A stretch of 44,718 nucleotides of DNA from positions 1 to 44,718 of the forward strand of contig JASLCF010000114.1 of assembly GCA_030146155.1 (NCBI GenBank). Reading direction: 5' to 3'. The stretch is from Savagea sp. GTDB lineage: Bacteria; Bacillota; Bacilli; Bacillales_A; Planococcaceae. Under the pieces are notes generated by a model that did not search any database, was not told the DNA's origin, and saw only the letters and a list, made by a program, of their open reading frames with translations. A program made the translations under genes and the position numbers. Positions 24,549 to 32,731 of this stretch are shown piece by piece (position 1 is the stretch's first letter; each line of letters opens with the position of its first letter).

Positions 24549-25112
24549 TTACCCTCTTCTTTTATTCATCACTGAAATAAACGAATCAGCATATTTTAAT
24601 GCATCTTGAACAACGGGTTCTTTTAACATTTTCATCAATCCAAACACAGAAATATCGGCTTGGTTTTTTCTAGTTTCAAAGGCAGCTTGTGTTTCTTCTA
24701 ATACCTGTTTACCTTCTTCAATTGGTAACCATTCATAAGCTGTTTCTGTAGTTGTTGTAATGAATTGATCAACAGTTCTTTGATCAGTAAAGACACTTTG
24801 AGCAAATGAAGCTATTTTATCTACTTGATCAATGACAGGTACAAGTCTAGGAAGTAGGTGAGTTAGTGTCAACACTGCATCTAGATGTTCTTTATTAATA
24901 TGAAGTTGTTCCACTTTTTTCTCAATATCCTCTACAATCACACCTAAAGATTGTGCATCTTGTAACGAAGAAGTTAGAAATGATAATTGACCTTCCACCG
25001 TTTGCATAAATGAAGTGATTTGAGGTAATTGATTCGCAATGTATTGAAGAGATTGCAATTGTTCTTCTTGCTCTAGCGTTTGAACAACATTTTGTAATTT
25101 ATCAGTGGTCAT
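24549..25112 (-). CDS. DUF1641 protein, partner of the sulfide:quinone reductase
   Basis: 187 residues, acidic, helical, no signal or membrane segment; the DUF1641 core lies around residues 80-170 (LTHLLPRLVPVIDQ, SVFGLMKMLKEPVVQDALKYADSFI). This family often sits beside SQR-type flavoproteins or formate dehydrogenase genes but its activity is unknown. It follows the SQR gene by 19 bases and so is in the same operon; GAGAGGAGAG is the ribosome site. Confidence 0.8.
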   Translation of the reverse strand: MTTDKLQNVVQTLEQEEQLQSLQYIANQLPQITSFMQTVEGQLSFLTSSLQDAQSLGVIVEDIEKKVEQLHINKEHLDAVLTLTHLLPRLVPVIDQVDKIASFAQSVFTDQRTVDQFITTTTETAYEWLPIEEGKQVLEETQAAFETRKNQADISVFGLMKMLKEPVVQDALKYADSFISVMNKRRG

Positions 25113-25131
25113 GTGAATTCTCTCCTCTCGA

Positions 25132-26331
25132 TTACATTGTTCCTTTTAACATGCCGTTCCAATACATCATCGGTAAAATATTCTTTTTCATAAAATGCAT
25201 ACTCATTCGTTGTTTTCTTTGATCAATTGGGAAAGATTCTTTCGCTTCATAGCCATAGACGAATTCAGCAAGTACAACTGTTGAATACCCTGTGACTACA
25301 GGACATGATGAGTAGCCATCATAAGTAGCGGTCATTTCTTTTTCATTCATCAATGCTAATAGATTATCTACAGCAACAGGTGCTTGTTTTCGAATTGCCG
25401 CTCCTGTTCTTGAAGTAGGTAAACTCGTACAGTCTCCTGCCCCAAACACATTGGCATATTTCGTATGGCGTAATGTATACATATCTAAATCTACCCAGCC
25501 GTCCGCGTTTGCTAATGGGCTTTTCTTAATAAAATCAGGTGCTGACATTGGAGGAACTACGTGTAGCATCGCATAGTCACGCTCTAATAACTCTCCTGTT
25601 TGACTATTTTTAAAAGTGGCAACCTTTTTAGGTCCATCAATTTTAACTAAGTCATAAAAATAAGACTCTTCAATGCCTTTTTCTTTCACAATACCTTTTA
25701 ATGTGTCGTAGTAATGTTGGACAGGGAATAAATCATTCATCCCAGAAATAAATTCAATCGTTGTGCGATGACGGACACCTCTTCGTCTTAAAGCTTCATC
25801 AGCTAAATACATAATCTTCTGAGGTGCACCTGCACACTTCATAGGAGTAGATGGTTGAGTAAAAATGACACGACCTTCTTTTACATTTTGAATAGATTCC
25901 CAAGTACTTTCTACATAATCTTGATGGAAGTTACTGCAAACACCATTCTTACCTAACGCTTCTTTTGCACCTTCAATATGCTCCCAATCTAACTGAATGC
26001 CAGCTGCTACTAATAAATAATCATAATGAACCACTGTGCCTTTTTCTGTCACCAATTCATTGGCATCAGGATTAAATGTAGTAACAGCATCAACTACATG
26101 TTTTGCTCCTGCAGGAATAACATCTGCTTGTGGGCGCATATTATCTTCTAATTTTGAATCTCCTCCACCTACTAAAGTGAAAAAAGGTTGATAATAATGT
26201 GTTTCTGATGGGTCAATAATTGTAATTTGGTCTTTTAAATAAGGAGCTTTTCTTAATAATTGTGCAGCCATTGTCACACCTGCCGTACCTGCTCCTACAA
26301 TTGCGATTTTCGTGTTGAGTTGATTTGTCAT
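25132..26331 (-). CDS. sqr: Sulfide:quinone oxidoreductase (type II SQR-like flavoprotein)
   Basis: FAD enzyme (399 residues) that oxidises sulfide and passes electrons to quinone at the membrane. FAD-binding IVGAGTAGVTMA at residues 11-22, second FAD motif FGAGDCTSLPTSRTGAA near 297-312, and paired redox cysteines C132 (VCSNF) and C166 (KCAGAP). The frame is open from 26412, but GAGGAGG lies directly before two adjacent ATGs at 26334 and 26331; I use the second for spacing. A persulfide-handling dioxygenase is not in this operon. Menaquinone made by the men genes in this window would be its acceptor. Confidence 0.87.
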   Translation of the reverse strand: MTNQLNTKIAIVGAGTAGVTMAAQLLRKAPYLKDQITIIDPSETHYYQPFFTLVGGGDSKLEDNMRPQADVIPAGAKHVVDAVTTFNPDANELVTEKGTVVHYDYLLVAAGIQLDWEHIEGAKEALGKNGVCSNFHQDYVESTWESIQNVKEGRVIFTQPSTPMKCAGAPQKIMYLADEALRRRGVRHRTTIEFISGMNDLFPVQHYYDTLKGIVKEKGIEESYFYDLVKIDGPKKVATFKNSQTGELLERDYAMLHVVPPMSAPDFIKKSPLANADGWVDLDMYTLRHTKYANVFGAGDCTSLPTSRTGAAIRKQAPVAVDNLLALMNEKEMTATYDGYSSCPVVTGYSTVVLAEFVYGYEAKESFPIDQRKQRMSMHFMKKNILPMMYWNGMLKGTM

Positions 26332-26393
26332 CATGATTCCTCCTCGTCTTCTTGTAGTTCTATTATAAAAAAGAAGTTCAATTGGAACTATTA

Positions 26394-26404
26394 GGGGATT
26401 CCCC
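26394..26404. promoter_or_regulatory. GGGGATTCCCC palindrome upstream of sqr
   Basis: GC-only arms stand out in an AT-rich region, 63 bases before the sqr start and above its likely promoter. CsoR/CstR-type sulfide regulators bind C-tract/G-tract palindromes, but those have the C-tract first, so this is not a clean match. Confidence 0.3.
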
Positions 26405-26443
26405 CATTTCAATACAACAAGCTAAAAGATGACCCAAATAGTA

Positions 26444-26458
26444 TTACAATCATTATCA
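26444..26458. promoter_or_regulatory. Fur/PerR-family-like box
   Basis: TTACAATCATTATCA has two mismatches to the Fur 7-1-7 motif TGATAATnATTATCA and two, on the other strand, to the Per box. It lies about 35 bases upstream of the exporter promoter and could serve either divergent gene. Confidence 0.3.
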
Positions 26459-26491
26459 ATTATATCCTCCACAGTGAAGCGGATCTTAAAA

Positions 26492-26520
26492 TTGCAATTC
26501 TATTTAAGCACTGTTAAAAT
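26492..26520 (+). promoter_or_regulatory. SigA-type promoter of the cation exporter leader
   Basis: TTGCAA (26492-26497) and TAAAAT (26515-26520) with a 17-base spacer; predicted start near 26527. Confidence 0.6.
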
Positions 26521-26526
26521 GAATAG

Positions 26527-26653
26527 ATAACAACTAGTGATACTAGTAATTAAAAAGAAGAGTGATTGCCGTGCTAACGAATTGGATTGCGTTTGCAATA
26601 CTAAATCAAATAAAAACTTGTTAAAACCTGACATTCTGCTGTCAGGTTTTTTT
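26527..26653 (+). ncRNA. Candidate structured leader RNA ending in a terminator, upstream of the cation exporter
   Basis: About 127 bases from predicted start to terminator. TAACAA (26528-26533) can pair with TTGTTA (26618-26623), closing a domain with inner hairpins ATTGC-GTTT-GCAAT (26586-26599) and ACTAGT-GAT-ACTAGT. An 11-bp perfect terminator, AAAACCTGACA (26623-26633) with 26640-26650, follows with a run of T, and the exporter's own ribosome site comes 23 bases later. This is the layout of a riboswitch or attenuator. I could not match it to the yybP-ykoY or NiCo classes. Confidence 0.5.
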
Positions 26654-26691
26654 GTTTCCCACGAGCAAACATTTTTTAGGAGGAAAACATT

Positions 26692-27606
26692 ATGTCTCAT
26701 TCATCGACTACTCGTCATTCTGTAGCTGCCATTTTTGCAATTTGGATTAGTCTTATCAGTAACGTACTATTAACGATTATTAAAATTACCGTAGGGGCAC
26801 TTTTTAATAGTCCCGTTCTACTAGCGGATGGTTTTCATAATGCTGCGGATGTTGTTGCTTCCTTTGCTGCACTAACTTCGATGCGTATTTCTAAAAAACC
26901 TGCCGATGAAGATCATCCTTGGGGACATGGAAAAGCAGAAGTTATTGGTTCTGGTATTGTTGCCATTATTTTAATGGGTGCTGCACTTTATATTGCGTAT
27001 GAAGCCATAATGACACTTTTTGAAGAACCCTTAAAAGCAAGTTCAATCGCATTAGCCACAGCTATTCTGTCCTTAATTTGGAAACAAGTGTTATACATGT
27101 ATACAATTAAAATTGGAAAAGCAGAAAATAGTAAAGGATTAATTGCAACAGCTTATGATCATTTAGCAGACGTCTATGCCTCTTTAGCGGCAGTGGTCGG
27201 TATCGGGCTTGCGTTACTCGGAGATGCCATCAATCTGCCAATTTTAAGCTATGGAGATCCTATCGCCGGCTTCATCGTAGCATTACTCGTTCTTAAACTA
27301 GCGATTGAAATGGGGAAAGAATCTTTAGATGTATTAATGGAGAAAAGTGTATCGCCCGAGCAATTAACTGAGTACGAAAAAGTCATTCGTACCTTTGATA
27401 ATGTAAAAAGAATCGACCGATTACGTGCTAGAGAGCATGGACATTATATTTTAGTCGATTTAAGAATTGCCATACCAGCAACTCTATCTGTCCAAGACGG
27501 CCATGATTTATCTAGTCACATTCGAAATAAAATCATGGAAACCTTTGATGATGTCGATGAAGTGTTAATTCATTTGAATCCGTGGTATCCTAACAATGAA
27601 GAATAA
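26692..27606 (+). CDS. Cation diffusion facilitator family metal exporter
   Basis: 304 residues, six helices and a cytoplasmic C-terminal metal-sensing domain (HGHYILVDLRI, HLNPWYP). The transport site reads D-x3-N in helix 2 (ADGFHNAAD) and D-x3-D in helix 5 (YDHLAD), rather than the D-x3-D and H-x3-D of zinc exporters; manganese exporters of this family show such a change, so manganese is a reasonable guess. GGAGGAAAAC precedes the ATG. Expression probably depends on readthrough of the leader terminator. Confidence 0.85.
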   Translation: MSHSSTTRHSVAAIFAIWISLISNVLLTIIKITVGALFNSPVLLADGFHNAADVVASFAALTSMRISKKPADEDHPWGHGKAEVIGSGIVAIILMGAALYIAYEAIMTLFEEPLKASSIALATAILSLIWKQVLYMYTIKIGKAENSKGLIATAYDHLADVYASLAAVVGIGLALLGDAINLPILSYGDPIAGFIVALLVLKLAIEMGKESLDVLMEKSVSPEQLTEYEKVIRTFDNVKRIDRLRAREHGHYILVDLRIAIPATLSVQDGHDLSSHIRNKIMETFDDVDEVLIHLNPWYPNNEE

Positions 27607-27624
27607 TGAAGATGAGGTGGAAAA

Positions 27625-28071
27625 ATGACAACCTATACGACAATTGAAAGATGTCATAAAGAAACTGATGAAGTAATTGAAACACTGAGTAAAGAGGCAT
27701 TGGATACACCAATGAATCAACTAGAAAAATGGATGGATTCCTTTATATATTTAGAATCTCCACATTTTGACCAGTTACAGATGGATTGTTTAACTTTAGA
27801 AAAAGATGACGTGTTCTTAACGTATACTGCTTTATTTGGTTTACATTTACCTAAAGATCAACAAGAATTTTTAAAATATTATATTGAAACACACACGAAC
27901 CCAACACTTGCTAAGCATGCGATTCTTTATTCAGACAAAGACCGTATGTTTGATGTGAATTTTACATTGGATGCATTAGAAGGATTCAATGCACAACTGA
28001 CGATTCAAGAAACAATTGATTTATTATCTGCATTTATGGCTGATTTTCAATTCGCACGAGAAAAACAATGA
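27625..28071 (+). CDS. Unrecognised acidic 148-residue protein
   Basis: No domain I recognise. It is soluble, acidic and mostly helical by composition, with a single TERCHKETD cysteine near the N-terminus. GAGGTGG lies seven bases before the ATG, and the end overlaps the methyltransferase gene by an ATGA junction, so it is genuine and co-translated. Position after the exporter (18-base gap) suggests a three-gene operon but gives no functional clue. Confidence 0.7.
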   Translation: MTTYTTIERCHKETDEVIETLSKEALDTPMNQLEKWMDSFIYLESPHFDQLQMDCLTLEKDDVFLTYTALFGLHLPKDQQEFLKYYIETHTNPTLAKHAILYSDKDRMFDVNFTLDALEGFNAQLTIQETIDLLSAFMADFQFAREKQ

Positions 28072-29009
28072 GTCAATATTTATATTACTACGTCAGACAT
28101 GAAGACGAGCGAGACCTCTGCCAATTAGAGATGAGAGCTTTTTTTAATACAGATTCTGCTACCCCAATCTTGCTATCTGATCGCTCAATCAATCCTTCTA
28201 GAAGCCCTTTTATTAAAGGCAAGATTGAGATTCTGTTAACAGCTCCTTCTGAAGATGAACTCATTCAAGAAATCGCTCATATGTTATTTCCTGAAGAGTA
28301 CACATATAAGGTGATTTCCTTAAACGAAGTTGATTTTGACGATGAAAAGAAATGGTCTCACACTAATAGACGTGCATTAGAAAAAAAGGTAGGTCTTGCT
28401 TTACCTGCTCCGATTGATTTGCATGAACCGGATATCATGATAGGAATTTTATATTTTGATGGCATTTATTATTTGGGTAAAGTGACTTTCGGACAAGGGA
28501 TTTGGTTTAAGCATCAACAAAAACCAAAAATGTACTCTACCGCACTTAGCAGTAAATTAGCACGAACTCTTGTTAATATTGCAGTTCCTTATCCAAACAA
28601 TCAATCTCTTATCGATCCTTGTTGTGGCGTTGGCAATGTTGTGGTTGAAGCAGTTTCAATGGGTATTCCTATTGTAGCCAGTGATATCAATCCTTTAGTA
28701 GTCGCAGGGACACGAGAAAATGTGGCCCATTTTGGCTATACTGGAGCTACGATACGTATTCAATCCATTCATGAGATTACCTCTCACTATGACGTAGCGA
28801 TTATTGATTTACCTTATAATTTATTCACACATATTACCGCGGAAGAAACACTTCATATTTTAAAATCAGCTCGCCGAATTGCTACTCAAGTTGTTTTTGT
28901 AGCGATTGATGCGATTGAAGATGACTTACTTCAAGTTGGTTTTTCAATTCAAGACCGGGCGATTATAAAAAAAGGTACATTTCAGAGAGAAATTCTAATT
29001 TGCCATTAA
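28068..29009 (+). CDS. TRM11-like RNA methyltransferase
   Basis: 313 residues. The C-terminal half is a Rossmann methyltransferase: SAM motif SLIDPCCGVGNVVVEA near 182-197, ASDINP for the ribose-binding acidic residue, and the catalytic IDLPYNLF, a variant of the D-P-P-Y motif used for N-methylation of guanine in tRNA or rRNA. The N-terminal half is a THUMP-like or other RNA-binding region I cannot assign. Starts by ATGA overlap with the previous gene and ends at a strong terminator. Confidence 0.75.
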   Translation: MSQYLYYYVRHEDERDLCQLEMRAFFNTDSATPILLSDRSINPSRSPFIKGKIEILLTAPSEDELIQEIAHMLFPEEYTYKVISLNEVDFDDEKKWSHTNRRALEKKVGLALPAPIDLHEPDIMIGILYFDGIYYLGKVTFGQGIWFKHQQKPKMYSTALSSKLARTLVNIAVPYPNNQSLIDPCCGVGNVVVEAVSMGIPIVASDINPLVVAGTRENVAHFGYTGATIRIQSIHEITSHYDVAIIDLPYNLFTHITAEETLHILKSARRIATQVVFVAIDAIEDDLLQVGFSIQDRAIIKKGTFQREILICH

Positions 29010-29010
29010 A

Positions 29011-29061
29011 AAAAACTGTTGATTGACCAATCCATCCTAGGGTAGTCAATCAACAGTTTTT
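29011..29061. terminator. Bidirectional terminator with AAAAACTGTTGATT arm
   Basis: Perfect 17-bp stem (29011-29027 with 29045-29061) starting and ending in A/T runs, one base after the methyltransferase stop. It can serve the convergent aminopeptidase gene too; 29062-29159 contains no other signal. Its arm start is also found at 24244. Confidence 0.88.
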
Positions 29062-29159
29062 AATTTTTTGTCAACAATAGAGATGAAACCATTCTTGCTT
29101 CTACTTTGAAAGAAATCAGGCTAGTGTTGCACTTACATCACCTATTATTGAATATGCTT

Positions 29160-30533
29160 TTATTTAGAAACAGCTACTGCATAATCCGCTAAGAGACGTG
29201 CTCCAAAACCAGTTGCTGATTTAGCGTAATAACCTTTAGCACTTGATGCTTCCATTACACCAGCCATATCGACATGCAACCACTTTGTTTCTGGCTTCAC
29301 GAAGTTTTGTAAGAATAGGCCAGCTGTAATTGAACCTGCAAATCCTAAATTACTAATGTTATTCAAATCCGCATAATCGCTTTTCAATCCTGTATTATAT
29401 GCTTTAACAAGAGGCATTGGCCAAACGAAGTCACCGTTTTGGTCACCGATTTCTTTCATTTTAAATGAAAGCTCTTCTTGGTTGCCAAATACACCACCAA
29501 TTTTATTTCCTAACGCTACATAGACAGCTCCTGTTAATGTTGCAATATCTACGACATATTCTGCTTCTAATTCATCTGCACGCAGTAATGCATCTGCTAA
29601 AATTAAACGTCCTTCTGCATCTGTATTCCCTACTTGTACAGTTTTACCATTACGGTAAGTAATGATTTCACCTGGGTAAATACTTGAGTTATCTGGTGCG
29701 TTTTCAACCATTGGAATTAAACCAACAACATTCACATCTGCTTTTGTTTGTTCAAGTAAATGGAACGCTCCAACAACTGCTGCTGATCCCCCCATATCCA
29801 TACGCATATCAGATAAATCTGCACCACTCTTCAAGCTAATTCCACCTGTATCAAATGTAACTCCTTTACCTACTAGTGCAACTAAAGGTAATTCTGGATT
29901 TGTACAGTAACGTAATTCAACGAAACGCTGTTCGTATTTACTACCTTTCCCTACTGCTAATACACCGTTCATCTCTTTCTCAATCAATTCTTGTTGATTC
30001 ATCACAGATACTTCAACAGATGTACCTTCAAAATGTTTTTCAATCCAAACAGGATAGCTTTCTGGATTAATGACATCTGACAACTCATTCATTAAATCTC
30101 TTGAGATGGACATTGCTTCTGCACGAGCTTGTCCTTTTTTGACATCTTGCTCACTTGCACCTTGAACGGTTAAAGTTGCCACTGCGTTAGCTTTTTTAGT
30201 CAAATAGCGATCAAATGCATACGCACCTAAATGCCAACCTTCTACAAATGCAGTTGTTGCATCTGTCGCTTCAGCAAACTGTGATAAATCTGTTAAATCG
30301 ATTGTAACAGCCTGTACTTTTGCTTGTTGAGCAGCACGTGAGATATCTCCTGCGATTGAACGAATATCTTCTAAAGTAGCCTCTTTTAATTTGTCTTTCT
30401 TGATTACATATTGAAGCTCTCCTTCTACAAATAACGTTACGAAAGATGCCTCTTGATCTGCGACAAATTGTTCAGTTGATAATGTCTTTGTCACTACTGC
30501 TGCATCGTCTAAAATAATTTTAGCTTGTACCAT
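29160..30533 (-). CDS. pepA: Leucyl aminopeptidase, M17 family
   Basis: Cytosolic di-metal exopeptidase of 457 residues. Metal and catalytic motifs are intact: LVGKGVTFDTGGISLKSG (lysine and aspartate ligands), MRMDMGGSAAVVGA and the family signature NTDAEGRLILADALLRA. The N-terminal third is the usual divergent domain. The frame is open to 30575, but ATG at 30533 with AAGGGGG seven bases upstream is the likely start. Monocistronic. Confidence 0.93.
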   Translation of the reverse strand: MVQAKIILDDAAVVTKTLSTEQFVADQEASFVTLFVEGELQYVIKKDKLKEATLEDIRSIAGDISRAAQQAKVQAVTIDLTDLSQFAEATDATTAFVEGWHLGAYAFDRYLTKKANAVATLTVQGASEQDVKKGQARAEAMSISRDLMNELSDVINPESYPVWIEKHFEGTSVEVSVMNQQELIEKEMNGVLAVGKGSKYEQRFVELRYCTNPELPLVALVGKGVTFDTGGISLKSGADLSDMRMDMGGSAAVVGAFHLLEQTKADVNVVGLIPMVENAPDNSSIYPGEIITYRNGKTVQVGNTDAEGRLILADALLRADELEAEYVVDIATLTGAVYVALGNKIGGVFGNQEELSFKMKEIGDQNGDFVWPMPLVKAYNTGLKSDYADLNNISNLGFAGSITAGLFLQNFVKPETKWLHVDMAGVMEASSAKGYYAKSATGFGARLLADYAVAVSK

Positions 30534-30663
30534 TGTTTTTCCCCCTTGATAATTTATCTTACTCTTTAGTATCATATCATATTTATTTGTTTCGTCACGG
30601 AAACTTTCTCATTTTTTTGAATAGTATGCTACAATCAAGTCCAGAATGAAAGGAGTGAAATGA

Positions 30664-31110
30664 ATGATTTTTATTGACGCTGATGGTTGCCCTGTAACGA
30701 AATTAGCCGTACAAATTGCGATACAATATGAACAAGAAATTACGATTGTGACAGATATTAACCATCATTTTGACCTTCCTTATGCTCAACTGATTACGGT
30801 TGATCAAGGTAGAGATGCGGCTGATTTTGCAATTCTTAATCGATTAAATGCCAAAGATATTGTCATTACGCAAGATTATGGTTTGGCTAGTCTCGTTTTA
30901 GCTAAACAGGCATTTGCCATAAATGAAGATGGCGAACAGTACAACCCTCTCACTATTGATGTGTTATTAGCTAGCAGGCATTTACATGCACAAATGAGAC
31001 AGGCTGGCGTTCGTACCAAAGGTCCAAAAAAAAGAAAGACCTCTCAAAATAATGCTTTTGAGAAATCTTTCCGTCAATTAATCGAGCAGCTCTTGCGCAA
31101 TGAGCTCTAG
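30664..31110 (+). CDS. UPF0178 (YaiI/YqxD) family protein
   Basis: 148 residues beginning with the family hallmark IFIDADGCPVTK; further conserved pieces are DQGRDAADFAILN and VITQDYGLASLVL, with RTKGPKKR before the C-terminus. The fold is related to PIN/NYN nucleases by family knowledge, but activity is unproven. GAAAGGAGTG precedes the ATG. Its last 33 bases overlap the 3' end of the convergent oxidoreductase gene. Confidence 0.88.
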   Translation: MIFIDADGCPVTKLAVQIAIQYEQEITIVTDINHHFDLPYAQLITVDQGRDAADFAILNRLNAKDIVITQDYGLASLVLAKQAFAINEDGEQYNPLTIDVLLASRHLHAQMRQAGVRTKGPKKRKTSQNNAFEKSFRQLIEQLLRNEL

Positions 31111-32079
31111 TGCTTTTAATTTTTTGTCGTAATCATACATAATCAATACCAACATGACTTCATCTGCTCCATAATCCGCCGCTAATTTTTTTATTTTCTT
31201 TTTAGCCGTTTGAGGGGATCCTACAATCATCCGCTTTCTATTTTGAGCGATAGCTGCTTGTTCAAATTCAGTATAGGCAATTGTAGAAGCTTCTGCAGGA
31301 TTTGGTGTTCCTTTTGAAGGGATTGCTTGTGCCAACTGGAGCAAGGATAAATCTAGAGAAGAGGCTAAATATTCAGCTTCTTCATCCGTTTCTGCACAAA
31401 CAAAAAATGTTGCGACTCCAACTTTTGGATATGCGAGTTGGTCGGATGGTTTAAAATGGTCTTGATACACTTGTGAAGCATAGACACCCGCATCATCGTT
31501 TATAAAATGAGCAAACATATAAGGCAACCCTTTACTTGCTGCCAACTGTGCAGAACTTGTGCTTGATCCGAGCATCCAAATAGGCGGAGCACTTGGCGTA
31601 ACTGGCGTCGCTTTTAGTTCACCATATGGATGATTTGCCGGTAAAGAGTCTGTTAAATAATAATGCAATTCATCTACTTGTGTAGGAAATCGATCCGCAT
31701 TTCGATACTGTCCATTATTTAAAGCATAGGTAGCTCTAGGCATACCACCTGGTGCTCGCCCCACACCTGCATCAATTCTCCCTGGAAATAACGCTTCTAG
31801 CACTTTAAAATTTTCAGCTACTTTATACGCGGAATAATGAGGTAACATAACCCCGCCTGATCCAATTCGAATCGTTGATGTTTGAGACGCTAAATGCGTC
31901 ATTAATATTTCTGGACTAGACCCAGCTAGCTTTGTCGAATCATGGTGTTCAGACACCCAAAATCGGGTAAACCCTAAACGCTCAGCTAGTTGAGCCAATT
32001 GTAATGTACTTTTGAGAGCCTCATGCGCATGACTCCCCTCAGAAATAGCTGATTGATCGAGAACACTTAATTTTAACAT
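31078..32079 (-). CDS. LLM-class flavin-dependent oxidoreductase (luciferase-like)
   Basis: 333 residues, TIM-barrel flavoprotein of the alkanal monooxygenase-like group: FTRFWVSEHHDSTKLAGSSP, IRIGSGGVMLPHYSAYKVAE and the C-terminal MIVGSPQTAKKKI. Substrate unknown. GGGGAGGTAG precedes the ATG. It overlaps the UPF0178 gene tail-to-tail by 33 bases and is 18 bases downstream of the nuclease gene on the same strand. Confidence 0.87.
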   Translation of the reverse strand: MLKLSVLDQSAISEGSHAHEALKSTLQLAQLAERLGFTRFWVSEHHDSTKLAGSSPEILMTHLASQTSTIRIGSGGVMLPHYSAYKVAENFKVLEALFPGRIDAGVGRAPGGMPRATYALNNGQYRNADRFPTQVDELHYYLTDSLPANHPYGELKATPVTPSAPPIWMLGSSTSSAQLAASKGLPYMFAHFINDDAGVYASQVYQDHFKPSDQLAYPKVGVATFFVCAETDEEAEYLASSLDLSLLQLAQAIPSKGTPNPAEASTIAYTEFEQAAIAQNRKRMIVGSPQTAKKKIKKLAADYGADEVMLVLIMYDYDKKLKALELIAQELLD

Positions 32080-32097
32080 GTCTCTACCTCCCCTTAT

Positions 32098-32718
32098 TTA
32101 TTTTTGTTCATATGGAAATTTAGCACTGTTAAATCCGCGATTGGTGACGTAGCCGTCTAAACTCCAAATCCCCTTTTTTTGTTGTTTAGCTTGTTGTTCA
32201 ATTGCTCGATAACGCTCTACAAACTCTGTCTTCGGCGGATAGATAAATGCTACTCTGGCTAACCCCTCTGCTAATAACTGTTCTTGTACACTTTTGCCAT
32301 CTACATAAATATAAGCAAGTAACCTTCCATACTTATCTTCATGATCTTTCAGATTAAATGAATCATAGCCTGACAAATCAAAACGGATGGATACTTGTCC
32401 ATTTTCCAATAACTTTTTATTGAATGCTGAAGCCTCGGGTCCAAATCGTTCTGTTGTTTTATTCGGATGAACTGTCTCAGGTGTATCTACCAATAAATAG
32501 CGAACATTTCTTTCTTGGCCTTCATACTTGATTTTAATAGTGTCTCCGTCGACCACTCTGACTAATTCAACAGGAATTAATCCTTCTTCATGACTAGTCT
32601 GTTCTGAACTTAATAATTCTGGAGCAAAGATAAAAATGAGTAGTAAGATTACACCGTAAGCCACCCATTCTTTTAATGTTAATTTTTTCTTCGTTGTTTT
32701 ATTCTGTTTGTTTGCCAT
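32098..32718 (-). CDS. Membrane-anchored or secreted thermonuclease (SNase domain)
   Basis: 206 residues: lysine-rich N-terminus, helix about 20-37 (signal or anchor), then an SNase OB-fold nuclease with the active-site set VDGDTI, arginine in NVRYLLVDTPE, the glutamate of that motif, and arginine in DKYGRLLAY. Cleaves DNA/RNA outside the cell with calcium in the family. The open frame extends to 32763, but the ATG at 32718 with GAGGAAGG is right. Located 13 bases after the YtpA-like gene, so co-transcribed. Confidence 0.88.
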   Translation of the reverse strand: MANKQNKTTKKKLTLKEWVAYGVILLLIFIFAPELLSSEQTSHEEGLIPVELVRVVDGDTIKIKYEGQERNVRYLLVDTPETVHPNKTTERFGPEASAFNKKLLENGQVSIRFDLSGYDSFNLKDHEDKYGRLLAYIYVDGKSVQEQLLAEGLARVAFIYPPKTEFVERYRAIEQQAKQQKKGIWSLDGYVTNRGFNSAKFPYEQK

Positions 32719-32731
32719 CTTTTTTCCTTCC

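Larger units (their letters stand above)
26332..26691. other. Divergent regulatory region between sqr and the cation exporter
   Basis: 360 bases without a gene. It holds TATAAT on the minus strand near 26365 (sqr side), the palindrome GGGGATTCCCC (26394-26404), a Fur-family-like box (26444-26458), a plus-strand promoter (26492-26520) and the leader RNA with terminator (26527-26653) of the exporter. Confidence 0.55.

Noticed and set aside
26394..26404. Reading GGGGATTCCCC as a definite CsoR/CstR operator
   Set aside because: The order of G and C tracts is reversed relative to those operators; kept only as an unexplained palindrome.
26527..26653. Assigning the leader to the yybP-ykoY or NiCo riboswitch
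   Set aside because: I could not find their conserved cores by eye; no class is claimed.
26537..26725. 62-codon reading frame in the exporter leader
   Set aside because: GTG start without a ribosome site, runs through the terminator into the exporter gene; it is a shadow of the leader.
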